Shown one piece after another: positions 27,967 to 39,399 of a stretch of 64,000 nt of DNA. The notes under the pieces are model-generated. The model was not told where the DNA came from and did no database searches. It saw only the letters and a program-made list of their open reading frames with translations. The position numbers and the translations under genes are program-made. The DNA comes from Gammaproteobacteria bacterium (GTDB taxonomy: Bacteria > Pseudomonadota > Gammaproteobacteria > GRL18). The stretch covers positions 62,001 to 126,000 of the forward strand of contig JADGDG010000006.1 of NCBI GenBank assembly GCA_016744995.1, in the 5' to 3' direction. Each line of letters starts with the position of its first letter. Position 1 is the stretch's first letter.

Positions 27967-29502
27967 TTAAAGTTGAGGATGAGCCCTTTCATCAACCTGG
28001 ATAAATTTATTTAAAGCATTTAAGTAAGATTTCACTGATGCAATAACAATATCAGTATCAGCGCCCTGCCCATTAATCACTCGATTTGATTTTTCCAGAC
28101 GGACAGTAACGTCACCTTGAGCATCAGTACCACTGGTAATATTATTAACAGAATACAGCTTTAATTCGGTCTCACTTTTTATGATTTTTTCTATGGCTTT
28201 AAAAGCTGCATCCACAGGGCCGCCGCCCTCAGAAGTTGCCGTTTCTTCTTTGCCATCAACACTAAGAGTCAGACTGGCGGTAGGCGTTTCTCCAGTTTCA
28301 GAGCATACTTTCAAAGAAACCAGCTTAATATGTTCCGCATTATTCGAGGATGTTGTCTCGGATACCAATGCCTGCAGATCATCATCAAAAATCTCATGCT
28401 TTTTATCAGCCAGGGCTTTAAATCGAGCAAAGGCCTGATTTAAGCTTTCCTCAGACTTGAACTCTATACCCAGATCTTTTAAACGACTCTTTAGTGCGCT
28501 TCGACCAGAATGTTTACCAAGAATGATTTGGTTTTTAGTCCAGCCGACGTCTTCCGCCCGCATGATCTCATAAGTTTCACGGTTTTTAAGCACGCCATCC
28601 TGATGAATGCCAGATTCATGGGCAAAGGCATTAGCCCCAACAATGGCTTTGTTCGGCTGGACGGGAAAGCCAGTAATACCGGCCACCAATCTTGATGCCG
28701 GAATAATTTGAGTGGTATCAAGTGTGGTATTACATGAAAAAATATCCTGGCGAGTTCTGACTGCCATTACAATTTCTTCCAGTGACGCATTACCGGCACG
28801 CTCACCCAGTCCATTGATGGTACATTCAACCTGACGAGCACCATTTAAAACGGCTGACAATGAATTTGCTACCGCCAAGCCGAGATCATTATGGCAATGT
28901 ACTGAAAAAACGGCCTTGTCTGAATTAGGGATTTTTTCTAACAGATTATGTAATAAGGCCCCAAACTGATGAGGCATATTATAGCCAACTGTATCAGGTA
29001 TATTAATCGTAGTTGCACCTGCATCAATAACTGCTTCAATGACCCGGCATAAAAAATCAAGCTCAGATCGGCCAGCGTCTTCAGGCGAAAATTCAACGTT
29101 ATCAGTATACTGACGGGCTCTATTAACTGCTGCAACAGCCTGTTCTACAACTTGATCAGGTGACATTCGCAACTTCTTTTCCATATGAATGGGAGAAGTT
29201 GCAATAAAGGTGTGAATACGTGAGGAATTAGCCCCTTTTAAAGCTTCACCAGCCCGATCAATATCTTTATTAAGTGCCCGGGCTAATCCGCAAACTGTAC
29301 TATCTTTAATTGTATCGGCAACAGCCTTAACTGCTTCAAAATCACCAACACTGGCAATTGGAAATCCGGCTTCTATGATATCAACCTTCATTCGTTCCAA
29401 TACTTTTGCGATACGAATTTTTTCTTCTCTGGTCATTGAAGCACCAGGACTTTGCTCACCATCACGCAAGGTGGTATCAAATATTATCAGTTTGTCAGAC
29501 AT
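27967..29502 (-). CDS. leuA: 2-isopropylmalate synthase
   Basis: 511 residues from the ATG at 29502; a TTG at 29517 would add five residues. Condenses acetyl-CoA and 2-ketoisovalerate, the first committed leucine step. Signature [15 protein letters not shown] is at the N-terminus; the metal-binding [10 protein letters not shown] and catalytic GERAGN follow; the C-terminal leucine-binding regulatory domain is present (~390-511). Feedback inhibition by leucine is expected. It lies 50 bp after pssA, away from leuBCD, an arrangement common in gammaproteobacteria. Confidence 0.97.
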   Translation of the reverse strand: MSDKLIIFDTTLRDGEQSPGASMTREEKIRIAKVLERMKVDIIEAGFPIASVGDFEAVKAVADTIKDSTVCGLARALNKDIDRAGEALKGANSSRIHTFIATSPIHMEKKLRMSPDQVVEQAVAAVNRARQYTDNVEFSPEDAGRSELDFLCRVIEAVIDAGATTINIPDTVGYNMPHQFGALLHNLLEKIPNSDKAVFSVHCHNDLGLAVANSLSAVLNGARQVECTINGLGERAGNASLEEIVMAVRTRQDIFSCNTTLDTTQIIPASRLVAGITGFPVQPNKAIVGANAFAHESGIHQDGVLKNRETYEIMRAEDVGWTKNQIILGKHSGRSALKSRLKDLGIEFKSEESLNQAFARFKALADKKHEIFDDDLQALVSETTSSNNAEHIKLVSLKVCSETGETPTASLTLSVDGKEETATSEGGGPVDAAFKAIEKIIKSETELKLYSVNNITSGTDAQGDVTVRLEKSNRVINGQGADTDIVIASVKSYLNALNKFIQVDERAHPQL

Positions 29503-29552
29503 AAAACGTGGTTCCAATTGTAGGTTAACTTACTCATTGTTATATAACAACT

Positions 29553-30296
29553 TTATTTGCGTTTTTTAAATTTTCGTATAACGTAACCAAATAAACCGGA
29601 AAAGGTATACAATGCAAAGACGGTAAATAAAATAAATGGCGGCTGGTAAACAATTGAAACAAAAATAAGTACCATAATCAAAATAGTCACAAAAGGTACT
29701 TTATTTTTTAAGTCCATATCTTTAAAGCTGCGATATTTTACATTACTGACCATCAGTAAACCTGCACCGACAGTAAAGAAGAGCATCAGATAACTCAGAT
29801 CTGGACCAGATATATTGTTCTCAGTGCAAAGCCAGACAAAACCTACCAGAAAACCTGCTGAGGCTGGACTGGCCAGACCTTGAAAATAACGTTTATCTGC
29901 ATGACCAATTTGGGTATTAAAGCGAGCCAGTCGTAATGCAGCGCCAACCACATAAATAAAAGATGCAATCCAGCCAATTTTATCCAGGGTGGAAAGCGAC
30001 CAGGTATACATAATCAATGCAGGAGCAATGCCGAATGAAATCATATCAGACAAGCTGTCATATTCAGCACCAAAATCACTTTGCGTATTGGTCATACGGG
30101 CAACACGTCCATCCAGACCATCCAGGATCATAGCAATAAAAATAGCTAGAGAGGCACCTTCAAACTGACCATTCATTGCAGCAATGACGGCATAAAAACC
30201 GGCGAATAAAGCACCTGTAGTTAATAAATTAGGTAATAAATAAATACCTCTTTTTTTTGTGGACTGTGCTTTAGTTGAAGCAGTATCTTTTATCAC
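29553..30296 (-). CDS. pssA: CDP-diacylglycerol-serine O-phosphatidyltransferase
   Basis: 247 residues with about six to eight membrane segments. Makes phosphatidylserine from CDP-diacylglycerol and serine, the route to phosphatidylethanolamine. The CDP-alcohol phosphotransferase motif (DG-x2-GR-x-AR ... G-x3-D-x3-D) is intact: DGLDGRVAR followed by GAEYDSLSD. It is the membrane-bound, Bacillus-like PssA type, not the E. coli type. GTG start at 30296 with GAGG upstream. The terminator at 30534-30564 separates it from ilvC, so it has its own promoter with leuA. Confidence 0.93.
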   Translation of the reverse strand: MIKDTASTKAQSTKKRGIYLLPNLLTTGALFAGFYAVIAAMNGQFEGASLAIFIAMILDGLDGRVARMTNTQSDFGAEYDSLSDMISFGIAPALIMYTWSLSTLDKIGWIASFIYVVGAALRLARFNTQIGHADKRYFQGLASPASAGFLVGFVWLCTENNISGPDLSYLMLFFTVGAGLLMVSNVKYRSFKDMDLKNKVPFVTILIMVLIFVSIVYQPPFILFTVFALYTFSGLFGYVIRKFKKRK

Positions 30297-30609
30297 CTTA
30301 ACCTCATTAGAGTGGTCTTCTTCATTGGAAGCTTTATCATGATCCGTGTTTTTGTTCTTTTAAACTCTATAATCAGAAATCCTTGAGTCATTGTGGGTAT
30401 TATAACTATGGAAGGCACGGAAAGCCACGGAGAAAATAAGGTTCATGACATTATTACTCAGTTTTTAGTCTCAAACTCTATTTTGTAAAATTATCTCAGC
30501 ATTAAAAAACTTAAATCATGATAAATAAATTACAAAAAAAAACCTGCTTTAAGCAGGTTTTTTTCATATTGAATAAGGTCTCAATAAAACCATGAGAAGC
30601 TATTGTAAT
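30297..30609. other. ilvC-pssA intergenic region
   Basis: 313 bp. It contains the ilvC terminator and should contain the pssA-leuA promoter. No ORF or leader peptide was recognised. Confidence 0.6.
30534..30564. terminator. Strong intrinsic terminator after ilvC
   Basis: AACCTGCTT (30541-30549) pairs with AAGCAGGTT (30551-30559), flanked by an A-run and a T-run, so it can act on both strands. It lies ~46 bp past the ilvC stop and ends the ilvB-ilvH-ilvC unit. Confidence 0.9.
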
Positions 30610-31668
<1,059 letters not shown>

Positions 31669-31752
31669 TTACTAAACCTGTGTGCTACTTATTTTAAAAT
31701 ATAATCAGTTTAACGCCTGTTAGATATTAACAGGAGTTTATATAACTGGAAG

Positions 31753-32250
31753 CTATAAGTGTAGTGCTGAACTGCCCCGTGCAATACCCATCACACCAGA
31801 ACGAACCGTTTCGAGAATACTATCACAGTCAAACGATGCAATAAACGCATTTAATTTATCACTGGTTCCAGTCAATTCCACAGTATAGGCATCGTCAGTA
31901 ACATCAATAATATTACCCCGGAAGATATCACTTAAGCGCATGATTTCATCTCTGGCAGACACTGGTGCTTTCACTTTTATCAACATCATTTCACGTTCAA
32001 TATGCTGAACCTGAGAGACATTTAAATCATTGAGTTTTACTACATCAATCAACTTATTCAGTTGTTTGGTGATCTGTTCAATAATCTCAGCAGAACCACT
32101 GGTCACCAAAGTCATACGGGACAACGAAGGATCTTCTGTCGGTGCCACAGTCAGTGATTCAATGTTATAAGCACGAGCTGAAAATAGTCCTGCAACTCTT
32201 GATAGAGCACCTGATTCATTTTCCAGTAAAATTGATATAATATGACGCAT
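31753..32250 (-). CDS. ilvH: Acetolactate synthase small (regulatory) subunit
   Basis: 165 residues (E. coli IlvH 163). Binds valine and regulates the catalytic subunit. The N-terminal ACT domain is clear: ISILLENESGALSRVAGLFS (residues 4-23) and RAYNIESLTV. The C-terminal part ends with GVMGIARGSSAL, typical of IlvH. It begins 31 bp after ilvB, its partner. Confidence 0.96.
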   Translation of the reverse strand: MRHIISILLENESGALSRVAGLFSARAYNIESLTVAPTEDPSLSRMTLVTSGSAEIIEQITKQLNKLIDVVKLNDLNVSQVQHIEREMMLIKVKAPVSARDEIMRLSDIFRGNIIDVTDDAYTVELTGTSDKLNAFIASFDCDSILETVRSGVMGIARGSSALHL

Positions 32251-32281
32251 TTTATAACTCTTTATTTAACGTAACTACTAT

Positions 32282-34018
32282 TTAGACAAGCTCACTATCA
32301 GGAGCAAGTTCCATTTCATGTTGACCTTTGCCAGCAGCAATCATTGGATAAACATTTTCCTCACGATTGGTAATAAAATCGATAAAGACCAATTTATCTT
32401 TCATCGCAAATGCTTCTTTGAGAGCATCTTCTACATCACTGGTTTTATCAATCTGCATGCCGACATGACCATAACTTTCAGCCAGCTTGACAAAATCTGG
32501 AATTGAATCCATATAAGACATTGCATAACGTCCTTCATAGAAGAATTCCTGCCATTGCCTTACCATGCCAAGAAAGCGATTGTTCAAGTTAATAATTTTG
32601 ATCGGTAACTGATACTGCATACACGTTGCCAATTCTTGAATATTCATTTGAATACTGCCTTCACCGGTGACACAGGCCACAGGCTTATCGGGATGCGCTA
32701 ATTGTACTCCCATAGCTGCTGGCAAACCAAAGCCCATAGTGCCCAGACCACCTGAATTAACCCAGCGTCTGGGTTCATCAAAGCCGTAATACTGAGCAGC
32801 AAACATCTGGTGTTGGCCGACATCAGACGTTACGTAAGCATCACCTTTGGTAATTTCATGCAGTTTTTCTATAACGAATTGTGGTTTAATAGTCTTTGTC
32901 TTTTTATTATAGCGAAGACAATTTTTCTTACGCCACTGCTTTATCTGTTTCCACCAGTCTTTAAGTGCCGGTTCATCCTTAACAACAGAATCATTAGCGC
33001 TTGAAGCAGTTTCTTTAAGGATCTCAAGCATTGTAGTTAATACATCATCAACATCACCAACAATAGGCACATCAACCTGAACTGTTTTTGAAATTGATGA
33101 TGGATCAATGTCAATATGGATGATTTTTGCATCAGGGCAAAACTTTTCTAAATGCCCGGTAACACGATCATCAAAACGAGCACCAACAGCGATGAGAACA
33201 TCCGTATCATGCATTGCCATATTTGCTTCATAGGTGCCATGCATACCTAGCATACCCAGAAACTGTTCATCAGAACTTGCGTAGGCACCCAGCCCCATCA
33301 AGGTACTGGTAATAGGAAAATTCAGACGTTGAACCAGTGAACGCAATGATGCTGATGCATTACTCAGAACAACACCACCACCAGTATAAAATACAGGTTT
33401 TTTAGCATTGAGCATAAGCTCTAATGCCTTCTTAATTTGAAACGGATGCCCTTTCGTTACCGGGTTATAGGAACGCATTTCAATAGAAGGCAGATAGGTA
33501 TACGGCACTTTTATATTGGGATCAGTGATATTTTTTGGTATATCAACAACAACAGGACCAGGTCGTCCTGTTGAGGCAACATAAAATGCTTTTTTTAATG
33601 TTTCAGCCAGATCTTTAACATCTTTAACTAAGAAGTTATGTTTGACGCAAGGACGTGAGATCCCAACAGAATCTACCTCTTGAAACGCATCACTGCCGAT
33701 AACAGCAGTTGGCACCTGTCCGGTTAATACCACCAGAGGAATTGAATCAAGATATGCAGTCGCAATTCCTGTGACCGCATTAGTCATACCTGGACCTGAA
33801 GTAACCAATGCCACACCTGTGCGACCCGTTGAACGAGCATAACCATCTGCTGCATGTGTTGCAGCCTGTTCATGACGCACTAGAATATGTTTAACAGAAT
33901 CAGCTCGCATCAATGCATCATATATATGCAGGACAGCACCGCCTGGATAACCAAAAAGATATTCTACATCCTCATCTTTGAGGAATTGTGCAATGATTTC
34001 AGCACCTGATAATTCCAC
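32282..34018 (-). CDS. ilvB: Acetolactate synthase large (catalytic) subunit
   Basis: 578 residues. A thiamin diphosphate and FAD enzyme that makes acetolactate from two pyruvates. The TPP catalytic glutamate is in [15 protein letters not shown]; the FAD domain follows; the metal-binding motif reads GEGSIQMN...NN, with glutamate in the usual GDG position, a variant I recall in related enzymes. GTG start at 34018 with GGGAG seven bases upstream. First gene of ilvB-ilvH-ilvC. Symbol ilvI would be equally valid; the isozyme class is not separable by eye. Confidence 0.96.
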   Translation of the reverse strand: MELSGAEIIAQFLKDEDVEYLFGYPGGAVLHIYDALMRADSVKHILVRHEQAATHAADGYARSTGRTGVALVTSGPGMTNAVTGIATAYLDSIPLVVLTGQVPTAVIGSDAFQEVDSVGISRPCVKHNFLVKDVKDLAETLKKAFYVASTGRPGPVVVDIPKNITDPNIKVPYTYLPSIEMRSYNPVTKGHPFQIKKALELMLNAKKPVFYTGGGVVLSNASASLRSLVQRLNFPITSTLMGLGAYASSDEQFLGMLGMHGTYEANMAMHDTDVLIAVGARFDDRVTGHLEKFCPDAKIIHIDIDPSSISKTVQVDVPIVGDVDDVLTTMLEILKETASSANDSVVKDEPALKDWWKQIKQWRKKNCLRYNKKTKTIKPQFVIEKLHEITKGDAYVTSDVGQHQMFAAQYYGFDEPRRWVNSGGLGTMGFGLPAAMGVQLAHPDKPVACVTGEGSIQMNIQELATCMQYQLPIKIINLNNRFLGMVRQWQEFFYEGRYAMSYMDSIPDFVKLAESYGHVGMQIDKTSDVEDALKEAFAMKDKLVFIDFITNREENVYPMIAAGKGQHEMELAPDSELV

Positions 34019-34351
34019 TATTTAACTCCCGTATAACCTTATATTTAATAGTGTTTAAAGTAACTATTCACTTTATATAGCATAAATCTAAACTCTATTT
34101 AAGAGAAAAGACTCTATTGCAAATCGTTTATAAAAATTAGTCCGATATTATATCGTGTCTGATTAATTGTTTCAGCAAAAAATGTAACTTGTTGAGCTAA
34201 TATTCTATAAAAACATAAATTTCTTTTTATGTTGAATAAAATAGTAACAAAAGCAGGGATAAAAACGCAGAAAAGCACAGAATTTAGATTGTAATTACAA
34301 TTTTCCCCGAACAGGAAGTTCGGGGGAAACTAAAACGATAAAACTGACTTT
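34019..34351. other. ilvB leader and peroxiredoxin 3' region
   Basis: 333 bp, AT-rich. I looked for a branched-chain leader peptide with an attenuator on the ilvB strand and found none. The hairpin at 34302-34329 belongs to the peroxiredoxin end. Confidence 0.5.
34302..34329 (-). terminator. Hairpin after the peroxiredoxin gene
   Basis: CCCCGAAC and GTTCGGGG arms around AGGAA, with flanking TTT/AAA pairs, 22 bp past the peroxiredoxin stop. The U-run is short, so termination is likely but not certain. Confidence 0.6.
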
Positions 34352-34990
34352 TTAAAGCTTATCTGATTCGCTTGCAAGATAATCAGCAACACCTTCAGTG
34401 GTTGCTTTCATACCAGTATCACCTTTATTCCAGCCTGCTGGACAAACTTCACCGTGTTCTTCAGTAAACTGCAGCGCATCAATCATACGTAACATCTCGT
34501 CAATATTACGGCCCAGAGGCAGATCATTAACAACCTGGTGACGAACTACACCAGACTTATCAATAAGGAAAGAAGCACGATAAGCAATACCAGCACCACG
34601 ATTATAGTTACCGTCTTCATCAGCACCACCGCCAACTTCAACATCATAATCATTACAGACTGATTGTGTCAGATCAGCAACTAAAGGATATTTAACTTCG
34701 CCAATACCGCCATTATTAATTGCAGTACTTCTCCAGGCTTTATGAGTAAAATGTGAATCAGTAGAACAACCAATCACTTCTACACCACGACTGGTGAATT
34801 CTTCAATACGGTGATCAAAAGCAATCAGCTCTGAAGGGCAGACAAAAGTGAAATCAAGAGGGTAAAAGAATAAAACTGCATATTTACCTTTAATGTGCTC
34901 TGCAAAATTAAAATCTGCCTTGATTTCGCCATCAGCCATTACAGCATTAGCAGTAAAATCTGGTGCTGCGTTACCAACTAGTACGCTCAT
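34352..34990 (-). CDS. 2-Cys peroxiredoxin (AhpC/Prx1 type)
   Basis: 212 residues. Reduces hydrogen peroxide and organic peroxides. The peroxidatic cysteine is in FTFVCPSELIAF (~residue 51); the resolving cysteine is in HGEVCPAGWNKG (~residue 170), so it is a typical dimeric 2-Cys enzyme. The ATG at 34990 is spaced best from AGGAGA; an ATG at 34996 lies too close to it. The gene is monocistronic, with a hairpin after it. No reductase gene is adjacent; its reductant is not identifiable here. Confidence 0.93.
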   Translation of the reverse strand: MSVLVGNAAPDFTANAVMADGEIKADFNFAEHIKGKYAVLFFYPLDFTFVCPSELIAFDHRIEEFTSRGVEVIGCSTDSHFTHKAWRSTAINNGGIGEVKYPLVADLTQSVCNDYDVEVGGGADEDGNYNRGAGIAYRASFLIDKSGVVRHQVVNDLPLGRNIDEMLRMIDALQFTEEHGEVCPAGWNKGDTGMKATTEGVADYLASESDKL

Positions 34991-35236
34991 TATCATTTTC
35001 TCCTGGTTTGGATATTAAATTTAAGTATGTATTTTTAAGTAAAAGTAAAATGCTTAGTAATATATTTATATGACCATGCAATACTTAAAACAAGGGTATT
35101 TTGTAGAAATATCAGTATTTCTACAAAATTTTATCAATAAATACCTTAGTAATTCAGTGGGTTATTTTATAGCGACTGGATCCTTAAAGCAAGTTTATTT
35201 TTAAAAGTTTTTGGTAAAATTATTGGCTTATGATTT
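34991..35236. other. Peroxiredoxin upstream region
   Basis: 246 bp of AT-rich sequence between the peroxiredoxin start and the MITE-like element. It should contain the peroxiredoxin promoter; no clear regulator site was identified. Confidence 0.4.
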
Positions 35237-35440
35237 TGTAACTATTCAGCGTGTTTAGATTTTGCCTGAGTTCAAGGCACAATGCCTACGGCACCTCAAA
35301 GAGGCGCACGGCCCTTTATGGGCGCCACAGGCGTTGTGTGAGCATATAAGTATATGTGACCATTTCCAGGTGCCCCTTGTGGGTAGAGTACGAAAATAAC
35401 GCAGAAATCGGGTAAAAGATGAATACGCTGAGTAGTTACA
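35237..35440. mobile_element. MITE-like element with TGTAACTAYTCAGCGT ends
   Basis: 204 bp, non-coding. Terminal inverted repeats of 16 bp (35237-35252 and 35425-35440) agree at 15 positions, and weaker similarity continues inward for about 25 bp. The interior has GC-rich palindromic sequence (CACAATGCCT at 35279-35288 pairing with AGGCGTTGTG at 35329-35338), unlike its AT-rich surroundings. Its right end abuts the tex stop codon. No target duplication is clear. The same end motif brackets cysZ. Confidence 0.6.
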
Positions 35441-37762
35441 TTATTTTTTTAATTTTGCAAAAGCTACTGCCATAGCATTATTTTCAGGTGTTGAATGAGT
35501 TGAATGAGTTATTTGCTGCCTTTGGCGCTTATTAGGTGCTGTCCGCTTTGTTGGCTCACCCTTAGACTTTGCAGAAACTTCCAGTTTACCTTCAAGGCGC
35601 ATAGTCAATGCAATTCGATTCCGTTTCAGATCAACTTCAGATACTTTGACTTTAACAACATCACCGGCTTTAACTACTTCTCTGGGATCTTTTATAAATT
35701 TATTAGCTAATTGGGAGATATGAACCAGACCATCCTGATGCACTCCAATATCCACAAAGGCACCAAAGTTTGTGACATTAGTAACCACACCTTCAAGTAT
35801 CATTTCAGGTTTTAGATCCTTTGGTGCTTCAATACCCTCTTTAAATTCAGCTGTTTTAAACTCAGGCCTGGGATCACGACCGGGTTTTTCCAGCTCTTTA
35901 ATTACATCAACCACAGTGGGCTCACCAAAATTTTCATCAGTAAATTCTGCCGGGTTCAAAGATCTGAGAAAACTTGAATCGCCAATCATTTGGCGTATAT
36001 CCAGACTTTTTGTCTTGAGTATTTTTTCCACCAAAGGATATGCTTCAGGATGAACAGCTGAATTATCCAGTGGATTATCACCGTTAACCACCCGTAAAAA
36101 ACCAGCAGACTGTTCAAATGCTTTATCACCGAGGCGGGCCACTTTTAATAACTCACGGCGGTTTTTAAAAACACCATGCACTTCTCTATAAGCAACAATA
36201 TTAGCTGCCATCGTTTTACTCAATCCAGAAACTTGAGTTAATAAAGGTATAGATGCTGTATTTAAATCCACGCCTACACCATTCACACAGTCTTCAATAA
36301 TATTAACCAGTTTCTTGGTCAGTTGAACCTGGCTGACATCATGTTGATACTGGCCCACACCAATGGCTTTGGGATCAATTTTAACCAGTTCCGCAAGTGG
36401 ATCCTGTAACCGCCGGGCAATTGATACAGCTCCGCGTATAGACACGTCAAGATCAGGAAATTCATCAGAGGCAAGCTCTGAGGCTGAATAGACAGAAGCA
36501 CCCGCCTCAGAAACAACAATTTTGTTCATTCTCAACTGAGAATATTGCTTTATTAAATCTGCAGCCAGTTTATCAGTTTCTCTTGAGGCTGTACCATTAC
36601 CAATACTGATCAGGTTAGCTTTATATTTTGTTGCTAATGCACCCAGTACATGTAAAGACTGATCCCATTGTTTTTTTGGAGCATGGGGATAAATTGTTGC
36701 ATGCTCAAGATATTTACCTGTCTCATCTACGACAACAACTTTAACCCCTGTTCGCAAACCTGGATCAAGTCCAATAGTCACTTTTGGCCCCGCGGGAGCG
36801 GCTAAGAGTAAATCATTAAGATTTTTGCCAAAAACATCAATTGCTCCCTCATCGGCAATTTCTCTCAAGCGCTTTTTAAGATCCATATCCAATGAAGCTT
36901 TGACTTTAATACGCCAGGTCCACTTAACCACTTCAGTCAGCCATTTATCAGCAGCCCTCCCCTGATCTTTAATGCCAAATTGGTGGGCAATATGTCGCTC
37001 CATTGTTGATAATTCAAGAGGATCTTCTGTCTGATCGGTTTTGAGTTCAGTATTAATGGTTAAATAACCTTCCTTTCTTCCACGGAACAAAGCCAAAATT
37101 CGATGTGAGGGCATATCTTCAAGTTTTTCACTGGCATCAAAATAATCAGAAAATTTATTTCCAGCTTCTTCCTGACCTTCAACCACTTTAGAAACCATAC
37201 TTCCATTTTCCCAAAGGTTTTCTCGCAAACGACCTATCAACTCAGGATTTTCCGCAAATCGCTCCATAAGGATCTGTTTCGCACCATCCAGGGCATCTTT
37301 AGTGGTTGCAACCTGTTTTTCTGTATTGAGATAACTTTCAGCCTGTATCTCAGGATTGAGCGAAGGATCACTTAACAAAGAATCTGCCAGCGGTTCCAGT
37401 CCGGCTTCACGGGCGATTTGTGCCTTTGTTCTGCGCTTTACCTTATAGGGTTTATAAAGATCTTCAAGACGTGTCTTTGTTTCAGCTCCCAAAAGCATGG
37501 CTTTTAATTCACTACTTAGCTTGCCTTGCTCCTCAATGGTTTTCAAAATAACTTCTCGTCGCTCATCCAGATCTCGCAAATAATTCAACCGTTCATCCAG
37601 CAGCCTTAATTGAATATCATCAAGACCTCCGGTCACTTCCTTACGATAACGCGCGACAAAGGGCACTGTATCACCACCATCTAATAAGGTGATGGTAGCA
37701 TCAACTTGTGATTGATTGACATTGAGTTCTTCAGCAATTCTTTGTGCAATGGGTTTGAGCAT
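35441..37762 (-). CDS. tex: Tex-family S1 RNA-binding protein
   Basis: 773 residues, equal in length to E. coli YhgF. Tex binds nucleic acids and influences transcription and RNA turnover. Order: an N-terminal helical region, a YqgF/RNase H-like fold (~325-450, with IGLDPGLRTGVKVVVVDETG), a helix-hairpin-helix domain (~490-560, NTASIPLLTQVSGLSKTMA), and an S1 domain (~650-720, VTNVTNFGAFVDIGVHQDG). A basic tail closes the protein. The ATG at 37762 (MLKPIAQRIAEEL) has AAGG at suitable spacing; one at 37804 is less likely. Confidence 0.95.
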   Translation of the reverse strand: MLKPIAQRIAEELNVNQSQVDATITLLDGGDTVPFVARYRKEVTGGLDDIQLRLLDERLNYLRDLDERREVILKTIEEQGKLSSELKAMLLGAETKTRLEDLYKPYKVKRRTKAQIAREAGLEPLADSLLSDPSLNPEIQAESYLNTEKQVATTKDALDGAKQILMERFAENPELIGRLRENLWENGSMVSKVVEGQEEAGNKFSDYFDASEKLEDMPSHRILALFRGRKEGYLTINTELKTDQTEDPLELSTMERHIAHQFGIKDQGRAADKWLTEVVKWTWRIKVKASLDMDLKKRLREIADEGAIDVFGKNLNDLLLAAPAGPKVTIGLDPGLRTGVKVVVVDETGKYLEHATIYPHAPKKQWDQSLHVLGALATKYKANLISIGNGTASRETDKLAADLIKQYSQLRMNKIVVSEAGASVYSASELASDEFPDLDVSIRGAVSIARRLQDPLAELVKIDPKAIGVGQYQHDVSQVQLTKKLVNIIEDCVNGVGVDLNTASIPLLTQVSGLSKTMAANIVAYREVHGVFKNRRELLKVARLGDKAFEQSAGFLRVVNGDNPLDNSAVHPEAYPLVEKILKTKSLDIRQMIGDSSFLRSLNPAEFTDENFGEPTVVDVIKELEKPGRDPRPEFKTAEFKEGIEAPKDLKPEMILEGVVTNVTNFGAFVDIGVHQDGLVHISQLANKFIKDPREVVKAGDVVKVKVSEVDLKRNRIALTMRLEGKLEVSAKSKGEPTKRTAPNKRQRQQITHSTHSTPENNAMAVAFAKLKK

Positions 37763-37862
37763 ATAGGCGCCTTTAGTAAATAACTTGTCGCTAATAATTG
37801 ACAATTATCTAGCGAACACTTCATATTAATTTGTAAAAAATGAGATATTAGTTCAGAACAAA

Positions 37863-37905
37863 AAAAAAGGCTACTTCTTTTTGAAAAAAAGAAGTAGCCT
37901 TTTTT
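37863..37905 (-). terminator. Strong intrinsic terminator after the membrane-anchored response regulator
   Basis: A ~15-bp stem (AAGGCTACTTCTTTT and its complement) with a short A-rich loop and a T-run, ~28 bp past the stop at 37933. It also separates this gene from tex. Confidence 0.9.
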
Positions 37906-37932
37906 GATCAGAAAACAGATGTCTATTGACAA

Positions 37933-38874
37933 TCAGCTTAGTAAAAGATAGACAGTTAAGGCTGACAGAACACCAATACCTGATGCAATAATGGTGGCAT
38001 AGGTGATGCGCGTTGCCATTTTTTTATTCGATTCATTAATCGCATCCGTTACCATCATCATGGATTCATGAGCAACCATACTAGCGGTTTCTTTGGCAGC
38101 ATCAATCGCTTTTGATGTCGATGCAAGACGCGCGACACTTTTAATTTCTTCCAGTGTTTGTGAATCAATTTTACTAACATTGCTCTTGGTATTAATATCA
38201 TCCAGCTTCGAAGCCAGACTATGCATGGATTCTTCTATCTGTCCTGATATTTTGTTTGAATAAGAATTGATTCGGGTATCAAATACTTGCTCAGAGATAT
38301 GTCCAGCTTTAGATTCATCACATAGTTTGAGCTCACGACGAAACTTTGATAATTGCTGTGCGGTCGTACCAATCACCTGATATCGCACAGCCGCTGCTAC
38401 TGCGGCTTCTGCAGTTTTTCTAACCATCTTTTCAATGTCTTCAGCTGAAATCTGATGAGCATCATTGGATGCATCCTGGCTCACCTGAATTTGGCCAATT
38501 TCAGGCAGGTCATTAAGCTTACGTACAACAGCACTTAGGTTATCAGGCGATGCAGGCTTAGGTAAAATATCCAATACACCATAAGAGATAACATTCTTTG
38601 CATATTCTTCTCCATCCTGAGAAGTATACATAACAACTGGTATCACAGCGGTTTGAGGGTTGGTTTTAATTTTTTCAACCGTTTCGAGCCCATTAAGACC
38701 CGGCATCATATGATCCATAAAAATAGCATCAGGATGATTGTTTTTCAAATACACCAATGCATCCTCACCTGATTCTGCCAAATCAGCAGTCAGATTAATT
38801 TTACCCAGCATTTTACGTAACATGAACCGCGCTGACTTTGAATCATCTACCACCAGTACGTGTTTTACAGTCAT
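37933..38874 (-). CDS. Response regulator with a C-terminal membrane anchor
   Basis: 313 residues. An N-terminal CheY-like receiver domain (1-122): acidic pair D10-D11, phospho-acceptor D54 in FMDHMMPG, and the lysine in LPKPASP. Instead of a DNA-binding or enzyme domain, a ~165-residue alanine-rich helical region follows (~140-285), and one strongly hydrophobic helix ends the protein (~290-313). It therefore looks tail-anchored in the inner membrane, with the receiver in the cytoplasm. Function is not recognised; a phosphorylation-controlled membrane scaffold is one possibility. It is monocistronic with a strong terminator. Confidence 0.8.
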   Translation of the reverse strand: MTVKHVLVVDDSKSARFMLRKMLGKINLTADLAESGEDALVYLKNNHPDAIFMDHMMPGLNGLETVEKIKTNPQTAVIPVVMYTSQDGEEYAKNVISYGVLDILPKPASPDNLSAVVRKLNDLPEIGQIQVSQDASNDAHQISAEDIEKMVRKTAEAAVAAAVRYQVIGTTAQQLSKFRRELKLCDESKAGHISEQVFDTRINSYSNKISGQIEESMHSLASKLDDINTKSNVSKIDSQTLEEIKSVARLASTSKAIDAAKETASMVAHESMMMVTDAINESNKKMATRITYATIIASGIGVLSALTVYLLLS

Positions 38875-39399
38875 ACCATTACCCTATTTGAAAACCCGAT
38901 ATTTAATCGAAAAACGACACAAAAAAAAATGTCAAAAATAATTGGAAAATCCAATTTATTGAGAAAGATGTGCAAACTATAGAAATTGCAAACAAATTAA
39001 TCACTTAAAAACTTTTGTTAATATTATTCTCGCGTTTTTTACTTCATTTTATTGATATAATATTAGTAAAATATATAAAAAATACAATAAATAGAGAAAT
39101 TAATCCACTCTCAACCGATAAGTGGTCATAAATAAGCGACCCAATGTTAATATATCGTGATAATTTCATCTTGTATCTCTTTGTTTAATATAAACTTATA
39201 TAAAAATAAATCAAGCTTTTGTATATTATTTAATACTGTGACGGATATCAAATTAGAAAATTATCAGTAAGTACTCTATTCGTCTATTTTAAGCTTACCT
39301 GTCCCCAGCTCAGAACAAAGAACATAATTCTGCCAAAACACACATTGGATCCATGTTATATCGCTGAACAAGCACAGACAAAAATCTATTCTTTCGCTA
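38875..39399. other. Long AT-rich intergenic region
   Basis: 525 bp between divergent genes, the longest gene-free stretch here apart from the leuC insertion. No ORF of note, repeat or strong hairpin found. It should contain promoters for both flanking genes. Confidence 0.5.

Noticed and set aside
30411..30445. CACGGAAAGCCACGGAGAA-like repeat
   Set aside because: Only one and a half copies; likely a chance purine-rich stretch.
34019..34301. Leader peptide and attenuator ahead of ilvB
   Set aside because: No short ORF rich in Ile/Val/Leu codons and no alternative hairpins were found.
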